Shown here piece by piece: positions 50,401 to 62,600 of a stretch of DNA of 64,000 bases (position 1 is its first letter; the number at the start of each line of letters is the position of its first letter). A model generated the notes under the pieces. That model ran no database searches, was not told the origin of the DNA, and saw nothing but the letters and a program-made list of their open reading frames with translations. The DNA lies in assembly GCA_017848795.1 (NCBI GenBank), contig JAFIHG010000034.1, forward strand, positions 62,001 to 126,000, in the 5' to 3' direction. Source of the DNA: Candidatus Nanopelagicales bacterium. Lineage in GTDB: Bacteria; Actinomycetota; Actinomycetes; S36-B12; CAIYMF01. Made by a program: the position numbers and the translations under genes.

Positions 50401-51342
50401 GTGACCGCGACCGCCCCCGCCGCCGACCCGCTCCCGGCGGCGTTCGCGTCCGCGAGGGACGGTTTCGCGCGGCACCTGGCAGACGAGCGGGGGCGCAGCC
50501 CGCACACCGTCCGCGCGTACGTCGGCGACGTCACCGCGCTGCTCGCGTACGCGCACGACGCGGGCCTGACCGGGCTCGACGACCTCGATCTGGCGCTGCT
50601 GCGGTCCTGGCTCGGCCGGCAGGCCGGGCGCGGGCTGGCGCGCGCGACGCTGGCCCGGCAGGTCGCCGCGGCCCGTACCTTCACGGCGTGGGCACACCGT
50701 CGGGGGCTCACCACGGCCGACAACGGCCAGCGCCTGGCGGCGCCCCGGGTGGCCCGGGAGCTGCCCGCGGTGCTGGACCGCGGCGCGGTCGATGCGCTCA
50801 TGGACGTCGCGGCCCTGGCCGCCGACGACGCGAGCCCGCTCGGGTTGCGCGACCGGGCGATGCTCGAGCTGTTGTACGCGACCGGGATCCGGGTCTCCGA
50901 GCTCGCGGGGCTCGACGTCGGCTCGCTCGACGAGGGCCGCCGTACGGTGCGCGTGCTGGGCAAGGGCGCCAAGGAGCGCACCGTGCCGTACGGCATCCCC
51001 GCGGGCCGGGCGGTCGACCTCTGGCTCGCGCACGGCCGTCCGCCGCTCGTCACGGCGCGCAGCGGGGCGGCGCTGTTCCTCGGCGCGCGTGGTGGCCGGG
51101 TCGACGTACGGACGGTGCGGAGCGTCCTGCACCGGCTGCTACGGCACGTCCCGGACGCCCCGGATATCGGTCCGCACGGGCTGCGCCACTCCGCGGCGAC
51201 GCACCTGCTGGAGGGTGGCGCGGACCTGCGTACCGTCCAGGAGCTGCTGGGGCACGCTACGCTCGCGACGACACAGGTCTACACGCACGTCAGCGTCGAG
51301 CGGTTGAGGTCAGCCTATGAGCAGGCGCACCCACGTGCCTGA
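50401..51342 (+). CDS. xerC: Tyrosine recombinase XerC
   Basis: Resolves chromosome dimers at dif with XerD; 313 residues. The N-terminal SAM-like domain includes [20 protein letters not shown]. Catalytic residues: R164 (GIRVSEL), K188 (GKGAKER), H259 and R262 ([12 protein letters not shown]), H285 (LLGHA) and the nucleophile Y294 (VYTHVS). Since it lies in a housekeeping block with no att-like repeats nearby, it is the chromosomal enzyme, not a phage integrase. GTG 50401 gives the normal length. whiG overlaps its 3' end by 26 bp. Confidence 0.93.
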   Translation: MTATAPAADPLPAAFASARDGFARHLADERGRSPHTVRAYVGDVTALLAYAHDAGLTGLDDLDLALLRSWLGRQAGRGLARATLARQVAAARTFTAWAHRRGLTTADNGQRLAAPRVARELPAVLDRGAVDALMDVAALAADDASPLGLRDRAMLELLYATGIRVSELAGLDVGSLDEGRRTVRVLGKGAKERTVPYGIPAGRAVDLWLAHGRPPLVTARSGAALFLGARGGRVDVRTVRSVLHRLLRHVPDAPDIGPHGLRHSAATHLLEGGADLRTVQELLGHATLATTQVYTHVSVERLRSAYEQAHPRA

Positions 51343-52237
51343 CCAGGACGAGCCGAAGCCGCGGGCGCGGGAGGGGACTGACGACGGGATGACCGAGCTC
51401 GACTTCGAGGCCCTCGACTCCATGGATCTCACGCCCACCGAGGAGGAGCGCGAGCGTGCTCGCGCCGACAGCGAGGCGGAGCTGCGGGCGGTCTGGGAGC
51501 GCTTCAAGCAGACGGCCGACCCTGCGCTGCGCGAGCGGCTGATCCTGCACTACTCGCCGCTGGTGAAGTACGTCGCCGGCCGGGTCGGCGTCGGCCTGCC
51601 GCCGAACATCGAGCAGAGCGACCTCGTCTCGTACGGCATCTTCGGGCTCATCGACGCGATCGAGAAGTACGACCTGGAGCGCGCGATCAAGTTCGAGACG
51701 TACGCGATCAACCGCATCCGCGGCGCGATCATCGACGAGCTGCGCAGCATCGACTGGATCCCGCGTTCGGTGCGCTCCAAGGCGCGGGAGGTCGAGAAGG
51801 CGTACCAGGCGCTCGAGGGCCGGCTGCAGCGCACCCCGACCGAGGCCGAGGTCGCGGCCGAGATGGAGATCGCGCTCGAGGACCTGCACGCCATCTTCAG
51901 CCAGGTGTCGTTCGTCAACGTCATCGCCCTGGACGAGTTGTTGCACGCGGGCGGTGAGAAGGGCGACAAGGTCACGCTCGGCGACACGCTCGAGGACACG
52001 AAGGCCGACGACCCGGTCGCGCTGTTCGAGACCGAGGAGACCAAGTACCTGCTCGCGCGTGCCATCAACACGCTCCCGGAGCGGGAGAAGATCGTCGTAA
52101 CGCTGTACTACTACGAGGGCCTGACCCTGGCGGAGATCGGCAAGGTGCTCGGCGTGACCGAGTCCCGGATCTGCCAGATGCACACCAAGGCGGTGCTCCA
52201 ACTGCGCGCCAAGCTCTCCGACGCGCCCGACGGCTGA
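51317..52237 (+). CDS. whiG: RNA polymerase sigma factor of the FliA/WhiG family
   Basis: A 306-residue sigma-28-type factor. Region 2 reads [78 protein letters not shown]; region 3 follows; region 4 ends [45 protein letters not shown]. In Streptomyces, WhiG starts sporulation; in motile actinobacteria the homologue drives flagellar genes. Which role applies is not visible here. ATG 51317 has GAGG 7 bases upstream; the acidic first 60 residues are variable. ATG 51389 is an alternative. Confidence 0.92.
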   Translation: MSRRTHVPDQDEPKPRAREGTDDGMTELDFEALDSMDLTPTEEERERARADSEAELRAVWERFKQTADPALRERLILHYSPLVKYVAGRVGVGLPPNIEQSDLVSYGIFGLIDAIEKYDLERAIKFETYAINRIRGAIIDELRSIDWIPRSVRSKAREVEKAYQALEGRLQRTPTEAEVAAEMEIALEDLHAIFSQVSFVNVIALDELLHAGGEKGDKVTLGDTLEDTKADDPVALFETEETKYLLARAINTLPEREKIVVTLYYYEGLTLAEIGKVLGVTESRICQMHTKAVLQLRAKLSDAPDG

Positions 52238-52262
52238 GCCCCACTCATCGCCCCGCCAGGTT

Positions 52263-52306
52263 CGTTGGCGGGTGCGGCGCCGGTATAGCGGGACTGCGCC
52301 CGCCAC
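52263..52306. repeat. Repeat family C, inverted copy C3, at a convergent gene junction
   Basis: Read on the minus strand, this 44-bp element matches copy C2 at 37 of 44 positions. It lies between the converging whiG and M23 genes, as C1/C2 lie between gpsA and the trans-sulfuration gene. Confidence 0.75.
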
Positions 52307-52347
52307 AGGTCCTTTCACGCCGCGCAGGCGCGTACGCGCACCCGTGG

Positions 52348-53019
52348 TCAGCGGGGGATGGGCAGCAGGATCGGGTGGGTGAGCCCGAGCAGCGCGAGCG
52401 GGTCCAGGTAGGTCTGCCCGCGCAGCAGTCCCCAGTGCAGGCAGCTGGGGTAGCCACCGCAGTGGCTGGCACCGGAGGCGAGCGTGCCGATCTGCTCGCC
52501 GGCGTCCACCCGCTCACCGACGTGCACCGTCGCGGTCACCGGTTCGTACGTCGTACGCAGCTCGCCGTGGGTCACCGTGACCACGCCGCGTCCGGCGAGC
52601 GGGCCGGCGAAGGTGACCGTCCCGGCACCCGCGGCGACGACGGCGTCGCCGGGTATGGCCGCCAGGTCGACGCCGCGGTGGCCGGGCAGCCAGCGCTGTG
52701 GCGGGGGCTCGAACCCACGTACGACCCGCGGCGTGCCGCGCAACGGCCAGCGCCAGGTCGCCGCGGTGCGGGTGGCACCGCTGCGTGACGGACGGGCCGC
52801 TGCCGGTGCGCCGGGCGCGGTGCCGGCGATGGCGTGGACAGGGCCGCCGTACGCCGCGGCGGGCGGGGCGGCCATCGCGTGGACAGGGCCGCGGTACGCG
52901 GCGGCGGACGGGGCGGCCGCGGTCGGGGTGGACCCGGGAGCGCTGGCGATCGCGGTGAGCCCGGTCAGTCCACCCATCAGACCGGCGGCTCCGAGCAGTA
53001 CGAGCGTGGCAGAAGGCAT
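52348..53019 (-). CDS. M23 (LytM-like) peptidase-domain protein with degenerate active site
   Basis: A 223-residue secreted protein. A signal-peptide-like segment (SATLVLLGAAGLMGGLTGLTAIA) is followed by an Ala/Pro-rich linker holding a doubled AAAYxGPVHAxA motif, then a LytM domain: VVRGFEPPPQRWLPGHRGVDLAAIPGDAVVAAGAGTVTFAG. HRGVD gives the HxxxD zinc ligands, but the usual HxH reads CLHWG, so the first, catalytic histidine is replaced by cysteine. It may bind rather than cut peptidoglycan. This variant is placed next to rpsB in many actinobacteria. ATG 53019 was chosen to start at the signal peptide. Confidence 0.85.
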   Translation of the reverse strand: MPSATLVLLGAAGLMGGLTGLTAIASAPGSTPTAAAPSAAAYRGPVHAMAAPPAAAYGGPVHAIAGTAPGAPAAARPSRSGATRTAATWRWPLRGTPRVVRGFEPPPQRWLPGHRGVDLAAIPGDAVVAAGAGTVTFAGPLAGRGVVTVTHGELRTTYEPVTATVHVGERVDAGEQIGTLASGASHCGGYPSCLHWGLLRGQTYLDPLALLGLTHPILLPIPR

Positions 53020-53120
53020 GGGTGGACCCTGCCCCGGCCCGAGCGCCGCCCGCCCGGTCCAGCCGCGGACCTGTGGACCAGCGAACGACCACCGCCGCTG
53101 TGGAAACCCCACTGCCCCTC

Positions 53121-53192
53121 GTTGATCAAGGAGAAGGTGACGTTTCCGATCATCGAACCAAGATCGAAAACGTCACCTTCTCCTTGATCAAC
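53121..53192. repeat. Repeat family B hairpin, copy B2
   Basis: Arms 53121-53151 and 53162-53192 (31 bp, one mismatch) around a 10-nt loop. The arms equal those of B1 at 28359-28430 except for single bases; the loops are unrelated. It sits between the divergent M23 gene and rpsB, upstream of the rpsB promoter. Confidence 0.88.
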
Positions 53193-53236
53193 AACGCGGG
53201 GCCGTCGGGCGATTCGGCGGCACCGCCGCGTACGCG

Positions 53237-53446
53237 TAAGATGCCCGTGCGTCCCGCTGTGCGCGGGTCGACATCGCATGACCGTCCCCGAACCGCTCCT
53301 CAAGGGTTCGGCGGGTGCTGGTCGGTCCCTTCGGGGTCCGGCACCTGTCGGTCATCAGGGCCGAGCGCCGACCGGCGCGCGGCAGGAACCGAGTGAAGGG
53401 CGTCGCGTACGGTCCGCCGTGCGTGACGTGCGAAGGAGCGAGCGGC
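53237..53446 (+). promoter_or_regulatory. rpsB promoter (-10 TAAGAT) and long mRNA leader
   Basis: TAAGAT at 53237-53242 is a strong -10; the transcript would start near 53249 and leave about 200 nt before rpsB. A stem-loop can form from GGTGCTGG (53314-53321) and CCGGCACC (53338-53345) with one mismatch, and GAACCG/GGTTCG near 53290-53310 add another. S2-binding leaders are known before rpsB in other bacteria; this one is not a recognised match. The rest of the M23-rpsB gap (53020-53236) holds only repeat B2. Confidence 0.45.
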
Positions 53447-54394
53447 ATGGCCGTCGTCACCATGAAGCAGCTGCTGGAGAGCGGCGTGCACTTCGGGCAC
53501 CAGACCCGTCGGTGGAACCCGAAGATGAAGCGCTACATCTTCAACGAGCGCAACGGCATCTACATCATCGACCTGCAGCAGTCGTTGACCTACATCGACC
53601 GTGCGTACGAGTTCGTCAAGCAGACGGTCGGTCACGGCGGGACGGTGCTGTTCGTCGGGACCAAGAAGCAGGCGCAGGAGCCGGTCGCTCAGCAGGCGAC
53701 CCGGGTCGGCATGCCGTTCGTGACCCAGCGCTGGCTGGGCGGGATGCTCACCAACTTCGGCACCGTGCACAAGCGGCTGCAGCGGCTCAAGGAGCTCGAG
53801 GAGATCGACTTCACCGACGTCGCGGGCTCAGGCATGACCAAGAAGGAACTGCTCGTCCTGGAGCGGGAGAAGGACAAGCTCGCCCGGACGCTCGGCGGCA
53901 TCCGCGACATGGCCAAGGTGCCGAGCGCGGTGTGGGTCGTCGACACCAAGAAGGAGCACATCGCGGTCGGTGAGGCCCGCAAGCTGGGCATCCCGGTCAT
54001 CGCGATCCTCGACACGAACTGCGACCCCGACGAGGTCGACTACCCGATCCCCGGCAACGACGACGCGATCCGTGCTGTCGCCCTGCTGACCCGCGTGGTG
54101 GCCGACGCGGTCGCCGAGGGTCTGATGACCCGCGCCGGTCGCGGGGAGGCGGCCGACGGCGCCCTCGCGGGCGATGAGCCGCTCGCCGAGTGGGAAGCCG
54201 AACTGCTCGCCACCAGCGAGACCGGCCAGTCCGCACCGGCCGCCGACGCCGAGCCCGCGGACACGACCCCGCAGGCCGACGCGACGACCGCGACACCGAG
54301 TGAGCCGGCAGCGGCGAGTGAGCCGGCTGCGGCAGGCGACCAGCCGGCCGACGCCGCTTCCGCGCCGGCGAGCGACGAGGCGCCCAGCGCGTAA
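53447..54394 (+). CDS. rpsB: 30S ribosomal protein S2
   Basis: Small-subunit protein needed for S1 and mRNA binding; 315 residues. The core [44 protein letters not shown] to [31 protein letters not shown] is standard. About 70 extra C-terminal residues, rich in Ala, Glu, Pro and Thr, form a disordered tail as seen in other actinobacteria. ATG 53447 follows GAAGGAG. Confidence 0.97.
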   Translation: MAVVTMKQLLESGVHFGHQTRRWNPKMKRYIFNERNGIYIIDLQQSLTYIDRAYEFVKQTVGHGGTVLFVGTKKQAQEPVAQQATRVGMPFVTQRWLGGMLTNFGTVHKRLQRLKELEEIDFTDVAGSGMTKKELLVLEREKDKLARTLGGIRDMAKVPSAVWVVDTKKEHIAVGEARKLGIPVIAILDTNCDPDEVDYPIPGNDDAIRAVALLTRVVADAVAEGLMTRAGRGEAADGALAGDEPLAEWEAELLATSETGQSAPAADAEPADTTPQADATTATPSEPAAASEPAAAGDQPADAASAPASDEAPSA

Positions 54395-54477
54395 CCGGCT
54401 GCTGCGGCGGGCACCCCGCTGCGCACGCCGTTCCGAGATCGAGCGCGTCCGATCGGGCGCTGTACGAAGGAGAACCA

Positions 54478-56155
<1,678 letters not shown>

Positions 56156-56494
56156 CCGCCCGGCACTCCGGGGGTGAACGCATCGCCTCACCCGCGCTGA
56201 ATGACCCCCGCGTCGGTCGAACGTAGTGGGAACGACCGTAACGAAAGGTGCTCCGAAAGAGCGGACGCAATCAGCGGTCGGCCGAGCCTGGTCGAGACTC
56301 AGGAAGGTCTGAGTCGAAAGCGGACGCACCCGTCCGTTGGTCGAGCGTAGTCGAGACCATGATCGGTCACGACGGCGCGAGGCAGCGACGGCTTCGGTAG
56401 CGGTGATGGAACAGACTGATCGTCTGCACTTTCGCGTAGGTGGGTAGGCTCGTGCCGAAGGTCTGCCCGATCCGTCGTTGCCGAGGAGCCACAG
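56156..56494. repeat. Gap pyrH-frr carrying repeat family E copies E2a and E2b (56249-56365)
   Basis: No gene is seen in 339 bp. E2a (56249-56298) reads GTGCTCCGAAAGA, GCGGACGCAATC, GGTCGG, CCGAG and GTCGAG. E2b (56313-56365) reads GTCGAAAGCGGACGC, CCGTTGG, TCGAGCGTAGTCGAGACC and ATGATC. Both align with E1 at 25970-26026, read on its minus strand. TAGGCT at 56445-56450 is a -10 candidate for frr. Confidence 0.7.
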
Positions 56495-57052
56495 TTGATC
56501 GACGACACGCTGCTCGAAGCCGAGGAGAAGATGGACAAGGCGGTCGTGGTCGCGAAGGAGGACTTCGCCACCATCCGCGCGGGCCGCGCCACGGCGGCGA
56601 TGTTCGCGAAGATCACGGCGGACTACTACGGCACGCCCACCCCGGTGACCCAGATGGCCGGCTTCCAGGTGCAGGACGCACGGCTCGTGGTCATCTCGCC
56701 GTACGACCGCAGCTCGATGGCCGGCATCGAGAAGGCCATCCGCGACTCCGACCTCGGGGTCAACCCGACCAACGACGGGCACGTCATCCGGGTGTCGTTC
56801 CCGCAGCTCACCGAGGAGCGGCGCAAGGACTACATCAAGGTCGCGCGGCACAAGGCCGAGGAGGCGCGGGTCGCGATCCGCAACATCCGCCGGCACGCCA
56901 AGGACACGCTCGACAAGCTGGCCAAGGACGGCGAGGCGGGGGAGGACGACGTACGGCGGGCGGAGAAGGCGCTGCAGGACGTCACCGACAAGTACGTCGC
57001 AGGGATCGACGAGCTGCTCAAGGCCAAGGAAGCCGAGCTGCTCGAGGTCTGA
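56495..57052 (+). CDS. frr: Ribosome recycling factor
   Basis: Splits post-termination ribosomes with EF-G; 185 residues, standard size. [68 protein letters not shown] and [32 protein letters not shown] are diagnostic. TTG 56495 follows GAGGAG. The family E repeat gap separates it from pyrH, so it probably has its own promoter. Confidence 0.97.
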   Translation: MIDDTLLEAEEKMDKAVVVAKEDFATIRAGRATAAMFAKITADYYGTPTPVTQMAGFQVQDARLVVISPYDRSSMAGIEKAIRDSDLGVNPTNDGHVIRVSFPQLTEERRKDYIKVARHKAEEARVAIRNIRRHAKDTLDKLAKDGEAGEDDVRRAEKALQDVTDKYVAGIDELLKAKEAELLEV

Positions 57053-57082
57053 CCTCGCTGCCCGCCTCGCACCGACGCCATC

Positions 57083-57931
57083 GTGGACGAGCCTGTCGCT
57101 GACACCGGTACGGGCAGGCACGGACGTGCCGGGCGGAACCTGTGGTCCGCGATCGCGGTCGGGGTCCTGCTCGGCGTCGGGCTGGTGCTGCTGCCGATGC
57201 TGTACCTGCCGTGGCTGTTCACGATCATCGTCGCGCTCGCGCTGCTGATCGGCTGCTACGAGCTCGAGCAGGCGTTCGCGGCATGCGGCGTGCGCCTGGT
57301 CCGGTGGCCGCTGGCGATCGGAACCCCGGCGCTGGTGCTGCTCGCATACTTCTACGGCATCGTGCCGATGGCGGCGGCGTTCGCGGTGACGGTCCTGCTC
57401 GCGATGGCCGTACGGCTGGCCGGCCCGACCGAGGGGTACACGAGCGACGTGGCCACCACCGCGTTCGTCCTGTCGTACACCGGGCTGATGGGCGGTTTCG
57501 TCGGCCTGACCCTCGCGGCGGGTGACGGGCACTGGCGGGTCCTGGCCTTCATCATCCTCACGATCTGCAGCGACATCGGCGGGTACGCCGCCGGGGTGCT
57601 CGCCGGGCGGCACGCGATCCTGCCGCGGATCTCGCCGAAGAAGTCATGGGAGGGCCTCGCCGGTTCGCTGGTGCTGCAGGCCGCCGCCGGCGTGTTGCTG
57701 TTCGTCTACCTGCTGGACGCGCCGTGGTGGCAGGGGCTGGTCAGCGGGCTCGTGCTGACCGTCACGGCCACGTTCGGCGACTTCGCGGAGTCGGCGCTGA
57801 AGCGCGACCTCGGCGTGAAGGACCTGGGGACCATCCTGCCCGGTCACGGCGGGTTCATGGACCGGCTGGACTCGTTGCTGCCCAACGCGTTTGTCTCGTG
57901 GGCGCTGTTCACCTTGTTCCTCGGGTCGTGA
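57083..57931 (+). CDS. cdsA: Phosphatidate cytidylyltransferase
   Basis: Makes CDP-diacylglycerol, the branch-point of phospholipid synthesis; 282 residues with about 7-8 membrane helices. The C-terminal signature runs from SPKKSWEGLAGSLVLQAAAG through FGDFAESALKRDLGVKDLGTILPGHGGFMDRLDSLL, the CDP-alcohol-synthesising motif with the metal-binding Asp residues. GTG 57083 begins a short soluble N-terminus. It lies between frr and rlmN as usual. Confidence 0.95.
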   Translation: MDEPVADTGTGRHGRAGRNLWSAIAVGVLLGVGLVLLPMLYLPWLFTIIVALALLIGCYELEQAFAACGVRLVRWPLAIGTPALVLLAYFYGIVPMAAAFAVTVLLAMAVRLAGPTEGYTSDVATTAFVLSYTGLMGGFVGLTLAAGDGHWRVLAFIILTICSDIGGYAAGVLAGRHAILPRISPKKSWEGLAGSLVLQAAAGVLLFVYLLDAPWWQGLVSGLVLTVTATFGDFAESALKRDLGVKDLGTILPGHGGFMDRLDSLLPNAFVSWALFTLFLGS

Positions 57932-58005
57932 GGCGGCGCCGCGCGTCCCCGACCGGAACTCGGGCCGGCACAGCACGGTGAGAGGCCGTGGGAGAATCGG
58001 GAGTC

Positions 58006-59157
58006 ATGGCCATCGATCTCGAGGCGCCGCGCCGCCCACGTCCGGGGGAGTTGACGTTCGAGGCGCCGCGCCGCGGCAAGCCGCCGCGGCACGTCGCAGA
58101 TCTGACGCCCGCACAACGGCGTGCCGTCGTCGCGGAGGCGGGTTTCCCGGCCTACCGTGCCGAGCAGGTCGCCCGGCACTACTTCGCCCGCCTCGAGCCC
58201 GACCCACAGCGTTGGACCGACGTTCCCGTGCGGGAGCGAGCTGGTCTAGCGGCCGCGCTCACCCCGCAGCTGCTGACAGCGGTGCGCGAACTCACCGCGG
58301 ACGGAGGGACGACCCGCAAGACGCTGTGGCGGCTGTTCGACGGAGCGCTGGTGGAGAGCGTGCTGATGCGCTACCCGGACCGCGTGACCATGTGCATCTC
58401 GAGCCAGGCGGGCTGCGGCATGAATTGCCCGTTCTGCGCGACCGGGCAGGCGGGCCTGACGCGCAACCTGTCGACGGCCGAGATCGTCGAGCAGGTCGTC
58501 GCGGGCGCTCGGGAGCTCGCCGCCGGTGAGGTACCCGGCGGTCCGGGAAGGGTCTCCAACGTCGTGTTCATGGGCATGGGCGAACCGATGGCGAACTACC
58601 GTGCGATGGTCGCGGCCGTACGTCGCCTGACCGAGCCGTTGCCGTCCGGGCTCGGCATGTCGGCGCGCGGCGTCACGGTCTCCACGGTCGGGCTGGCCCC
58701 GCGGATCCGCGAGCTGGCGCAGGAGGGGCTACCGGTCACGCTGGCGGTGTCGCTGCACGCGCCCGACGACGAGCTGCGCGACACCCTCGTACCGGTCAAC
58801 AACCGTTGGCGGGTCGACGAGGTGCTCGACGCCGCCTGGGAGTACGCCGCGCGTACCCGGCGACGGGTGTCCATCGAGTACGCGCTGATCAAGGACGTCA
58901 ACGACCAGGCGTGGCGCGCAGACCTGCTGGCGAAGCGGCTGCGCGGCAAGCTCGTGCACGTGAACCTGATCCCGCTGAACCCGACTCCAGGGTCGAAGTG
59001 GACAGCCTCTCGTCCGCAGGACGAACGCGAGTTCGTGCGCCGGCTCGAAGCCGGCGGCATCGCTGTCACGGTCCGGGATACCCGTGGACGCGAGATCGAC
59101 GGTGCCTGCGGCCAGCTCGCCGCAGCTTCCCCACAACAGGCTGCGGCACGCGGCTGA
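58006..59157 (+). CDS. rlmN: 23S rRNA (adenine(2503)-C2)-methyltransferase, radical SAM
   Basis: Methylates A2503 of 23S rRNA and A37 of some tRNAs; 383 residues. The radical-SAM cluster is [11 protein letters not shown] (CxxxCxxC). [20 protein letters not shown]-like [35 protein letters not shown] and [13 protein letters not shown] are typical. [15 protein letters not shown] holds the C-terminal catalytic Cys. ATG 58006 follows a CGGGAG stretch; an upstream GTG (57988) is possible. It converges on the minus-strand accessory region. Confidence 0.97.
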   Translation: MAIDLEAPRRPRPGELTFEAPRRGKPPRHVADLTPAQRRAVVAEAGFPAYRAEQVARHYFARLEPDPQRWTDVPVRERAGLAAALTPQLLTAVRELTADGGTTRKTLWRLFDGALVESVLMRYPDRVTMCISSQAGCGMNCPFCATGQAGLTRNLSTAEIVEQVVAGARELAAGEVPGGPGRVSNVVFMGMGEPMANYRAMVAAVRRLTEPLPSGLGMSARGVTVSTVGLAPRIRELAQEGLPVTLAVSLHAPDDELRDTLVPVNNRWRVDEVLDAAWEYAARTRRRVSIEYALIKDVNDQAWRADLLAKRLRGKLVHVNLIPLNPTPGSKWTASRPQDEREFVRRLEAGGIAVTVRDTRGREIDGACGQLAAASPQQAAARG

Positions 59158-59254
59158 GGGGATCGCGGGGCGGGCAACTCGGAGCGCGAGGGACGGCGCG
59201 CACCGCGACGCGGGCAGGCGCCTCCCGACCTGGCCATCGTCGCTGCGCCCCGCG

Positions 59255-59640
59255 TCAGATGGCGTCGGCGGTCGGCCGACGCGCGGCACGCGGCTTTTGT
59301 CCGAGGAAGGCCCAGCTGATCCATCTGACCCCGCCGAGACGCTGTTCGAAGACAATGGGAAGTCCGAGCGCCGCGAACATACACGCGACGAAGACAACAA
59401 CAGGTTCCTCGATGCCGAGCTTGGACAACAGGATCCGCATTCCCGCGGCACCAAAGACGTGCAACAGGTAGATCGTGTCCGCGTAGCAGCCCAGCCGCGC
59501 GAGGAAAACACTCTTGAGCGGTTCGCGGAAACGCATCAGGACGGTCAACGCCGTCAACCGACGAGCAAGATCAACAGTCGGATCCCGGACGGCGAAAACC
59601 AGTTGCGGCCATGTAAGCCCGTTGTTGGCGAATGGTGGTC
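59255..59640 (-). pseudogene. 3' fragment of an acyltransferase-3 (OafA/WecH-type) membrane protein
   Basis: Open frame on the minus strand from about 59638 to the stop at 59255. The residues FLARLGCYADTIYLLHVFGAAG followed by a long hydrophobic helix resemble the last two membrane helices of acyltransferase-3 proteins, where GxxSYxxYLxH is typical. The expected N-terminal 250-300 residues, including the catalytic His-rich loop, are missing, and a stop codon lies at 59639-59641. The fragment lies directly behind the giant PKD gene and looks less GC-rich than the neighbouring housekeeping genes. A short intact protein starting at TTG 59557 cannot be excluded. Confidence 0.5.
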
Positions 59641-59674
59641 ACTGACAACGGCCGTACTCCGTATCCAGCGTCTC

Positions 59675-62600
59675 TCACGCAGGTGTGATGCCGAGGGTCC
59701 AGGCGACGGCGTTGCCGGCGGGGTTGTTGCTGGTGGCGCTGCGGGCGGGGTAGGTGCCGGTGGTGAGGGGTGCGCCGGTGTCGGCGATGGCGGTGCTGAT
59801 GGCGCCGCCGCCGCTGCCGTAGGAGTCGTTGCGCTTGGTCAACGTGCTGGGCAGGGTCCAGGAGGTGGTGGTGGCGGCGGACTTGTCGGTCCACCAGGAG
59901 ATCACCCAGGTGCCTGCCGTGGTGATGGGGGTGGCCGGGGCCTGCCGGGTCGTGCCGGAGCTGTTGTAGGTGGTGTTCGCGCTGGTGAGGAACGCTCCAG
60001 TGCTCACGCCGCGGTAGGCGAGCAGGTCGATGGCGGTCTTGGCGTAGCCGCCGGTGTAGGGCACGGTCAACGCGCTGCCGGCGTCGGTGCCGGTGGCGGT
60101 TCTGGTGTAGACGTAGCTGCTCATGCCTCTGGTGGTCGCATGATCGGCCAGGGTCCAGCCGCTCGGGGTGGTGGGGGTGGTGGCGGTCGAGTTCATCGCG
60201 AGCAGCAGCACCAGCCCGTCACCGCCCTTGACCGTGGCCGGGATGGTGAGCCGGGCGGTGTTCATGTTCCCGTTCGCGCCGGTGCTGGCAACGAAGCTCA
60301 CGTCCCCGACCGGGGCGGGCGCGCTGGCGCTGACCTGCTTGGTGATCCGGGCCGCTCGGTCCAGGGAGTCGGTGACCGTCAAGGTCACTGCGTAGCTGCC
60401 TGCGGCACGGTAGGTGTGGGACGGGCGCACTGCATCGCCGACCGCGCCGTCACCGAAGTCCCACTCGTACTGCAACGCCCCCGGTGCCCCGCTGCTGCTG
60501 GCGCGTGCGTCGAAGGTGCAGGTGAGCTGGTCGCAGTCCGCGTCGAACGCCGCCACGGGTAGCGCCGGCGCCGGCGCCCCGGTGCTGGCCGGGGCGAGCA
60601 CGAGCGTCCAGGCATCGGCCTTGTTGCCGCTGGCGTTGCGGGTAGCAGTACGAGCCGGATAGCTCCCGGTCGCAACCGGGCCGGCGGAGTCGGCCAGCAG
60701 CGAGGACAACGCCCCGCCGCCGGTCCCGAACGAACTGGCGCGTACCGTCACCGAGCCCGGCGCGTTCCACCCGGTGGTGCTGCCCGGACCCTTGTCGGTC
60801 CACCAGGAGACCACCCACGACCCATCGACGGCGATGTCCGCTGCCGGCGCTTGCCGGGCGGTGCCCGCACCGTAGAACGCCCCGGTCGCCGTCACGAAAT
60901 CACCATCAGCGACCCCTCGATAGACAGCCACGTCCAACGCTGCCTTGGCCCGCTTGCTGAACGCGAAACGCACGCTCGAGCCGGCATCGACACTTGTCGC
61001 GGTACGGCGGTAGACGTGGCTGAACAGTCCGTTGTTCCGCCCGCTCGACTCCAGCGCCCACCCCGACGGTGTCGTGACAGTGGCGTCAGTGTTCAACGAC
61101 AACACCGCCAACAACCCATCACCGGAACGCGTCGCATCCGGAACCACAACCTGAGCACCCGTCACGTTCGCATTCGCCCCCACCGACGACACGAACCCGA
61201 TCGGCGTCACCGGCGCCGCGGTGCTCACCGTCACCTGGTGCGTGACTGTCGCGGCCCGGGCCAGTGAGTCGGTGATCGTCAGCTTCACCGGGTACGTGCC
61301 GGGTTCTTCGTAGGCATGCTGGGGCCGCGCACCGGAGCCGGTGCCGCCGTCGCCGAAGTCCCAGGCGTAGGCCAGGGCACCGGGCGCACCGCTGGTCGAT
61401 CCGGAGCCGTCGAACGAGCATGCGAGTTCCGTGCAGTCCGATGTGAAGATCGCCGCAGGGCCGGCGGCGGAAGCGCTGACGGTTCGTTGTGCAGTGTTGG
61501 TGAGCCCGGAATCGTCGGTGACGCTGAGCGTCACGGTGTAGGACGCCGGGTTGACGTAGGCGTACGTCACTGTGCCGGGCATCCCCGTCCCGACCTCCGT
61601 CCGCCCGTCACCGAACGACCAGAGGTACGAGACGATCTCGCCGTCCGGGTCGACCGAGGCAGAACCGTCGAACGTGCACGTCATCTGGTCGCAGGATGCG
61701 GTGAACGACGCGTTCGGCGGCTTGGGAGGTTGCGGTCCGTCCGGCCCCGGAGCCATGAAGACGGCGCGGGCGCGCCAGTCATGTCCGTCCACATCCGGGC
61801 CGCTCACGACGCTCGCCGATCCGCTTGTGCCGGTCTCGGTGAATGCGATGCGGGAGAGCGTTCCGGTACCGCGATCGGCGAAATAGAGCGAGTCATCAGA
61901 GATCAACAGTGCGGGCGATCCGAGCGGGAGAGTGGCCGCGACCTGGAACTGGCTCGCCCCGATGATTCCGCTGTCGGGACTGAACAGGCGGTAGTAGAGG
62001 CCGCTCTTGCCCAGGAGGGTGTAGTAGAGCCGACCGTTCTGGTAGGCCATCGCCGAGACATTCGAGATCGTCAGGTTCGGATCGGCGCCGCAGTAGGTGT
62101 CACCCGAGCCGGTTGCGACGTCGCACCATGCGGGATCGTGGTACGGATCCAGGGTCTGCGGGGTGCCGAAGGCGTGGCCGTCGAAAGAGACCTGATGGAG
62201 GTTGCCGTCGGTGGCGCCGTAGAACAAGGTGCCATCGATCTGCACCGCGCCCCTGACCTTTGCCCAGTCGATACCGCTACTGCTGATCGGGGTGTCCGAT
62301 GACGCTGTTGTGCCGTCGAACCAGCGCCGCGACAGCGTGCCGGGCCGCGGTGCGGGTGCGTCGCCAGCCTTCACGATCTCGATCGCGTTGACGAGCGGGT
62401 TCTCCACGACGTTGGAAAGGGCGATGTCGATCACGCCGTCACTGGTGATGGTGAAGGATTTCATGGTGCCGCGCTGGTCGCCGACGTCGGCGACGATGTC
62501 GTAGTTCTTCAGTGCGGTGGCACCCTCGATCGACACGTCGAAGACACGTTGGCCGACAGCGGACGTTCCGGAGTAGCGGTTGGCGAAGTACAACCGGACC

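Noticed and set aside
50401-51342. Phage or island integrase
   Set aside because: Sits in the conserved dprA-xerC-whiG order with no tRNA, attachment repeats or phage genes nearby.
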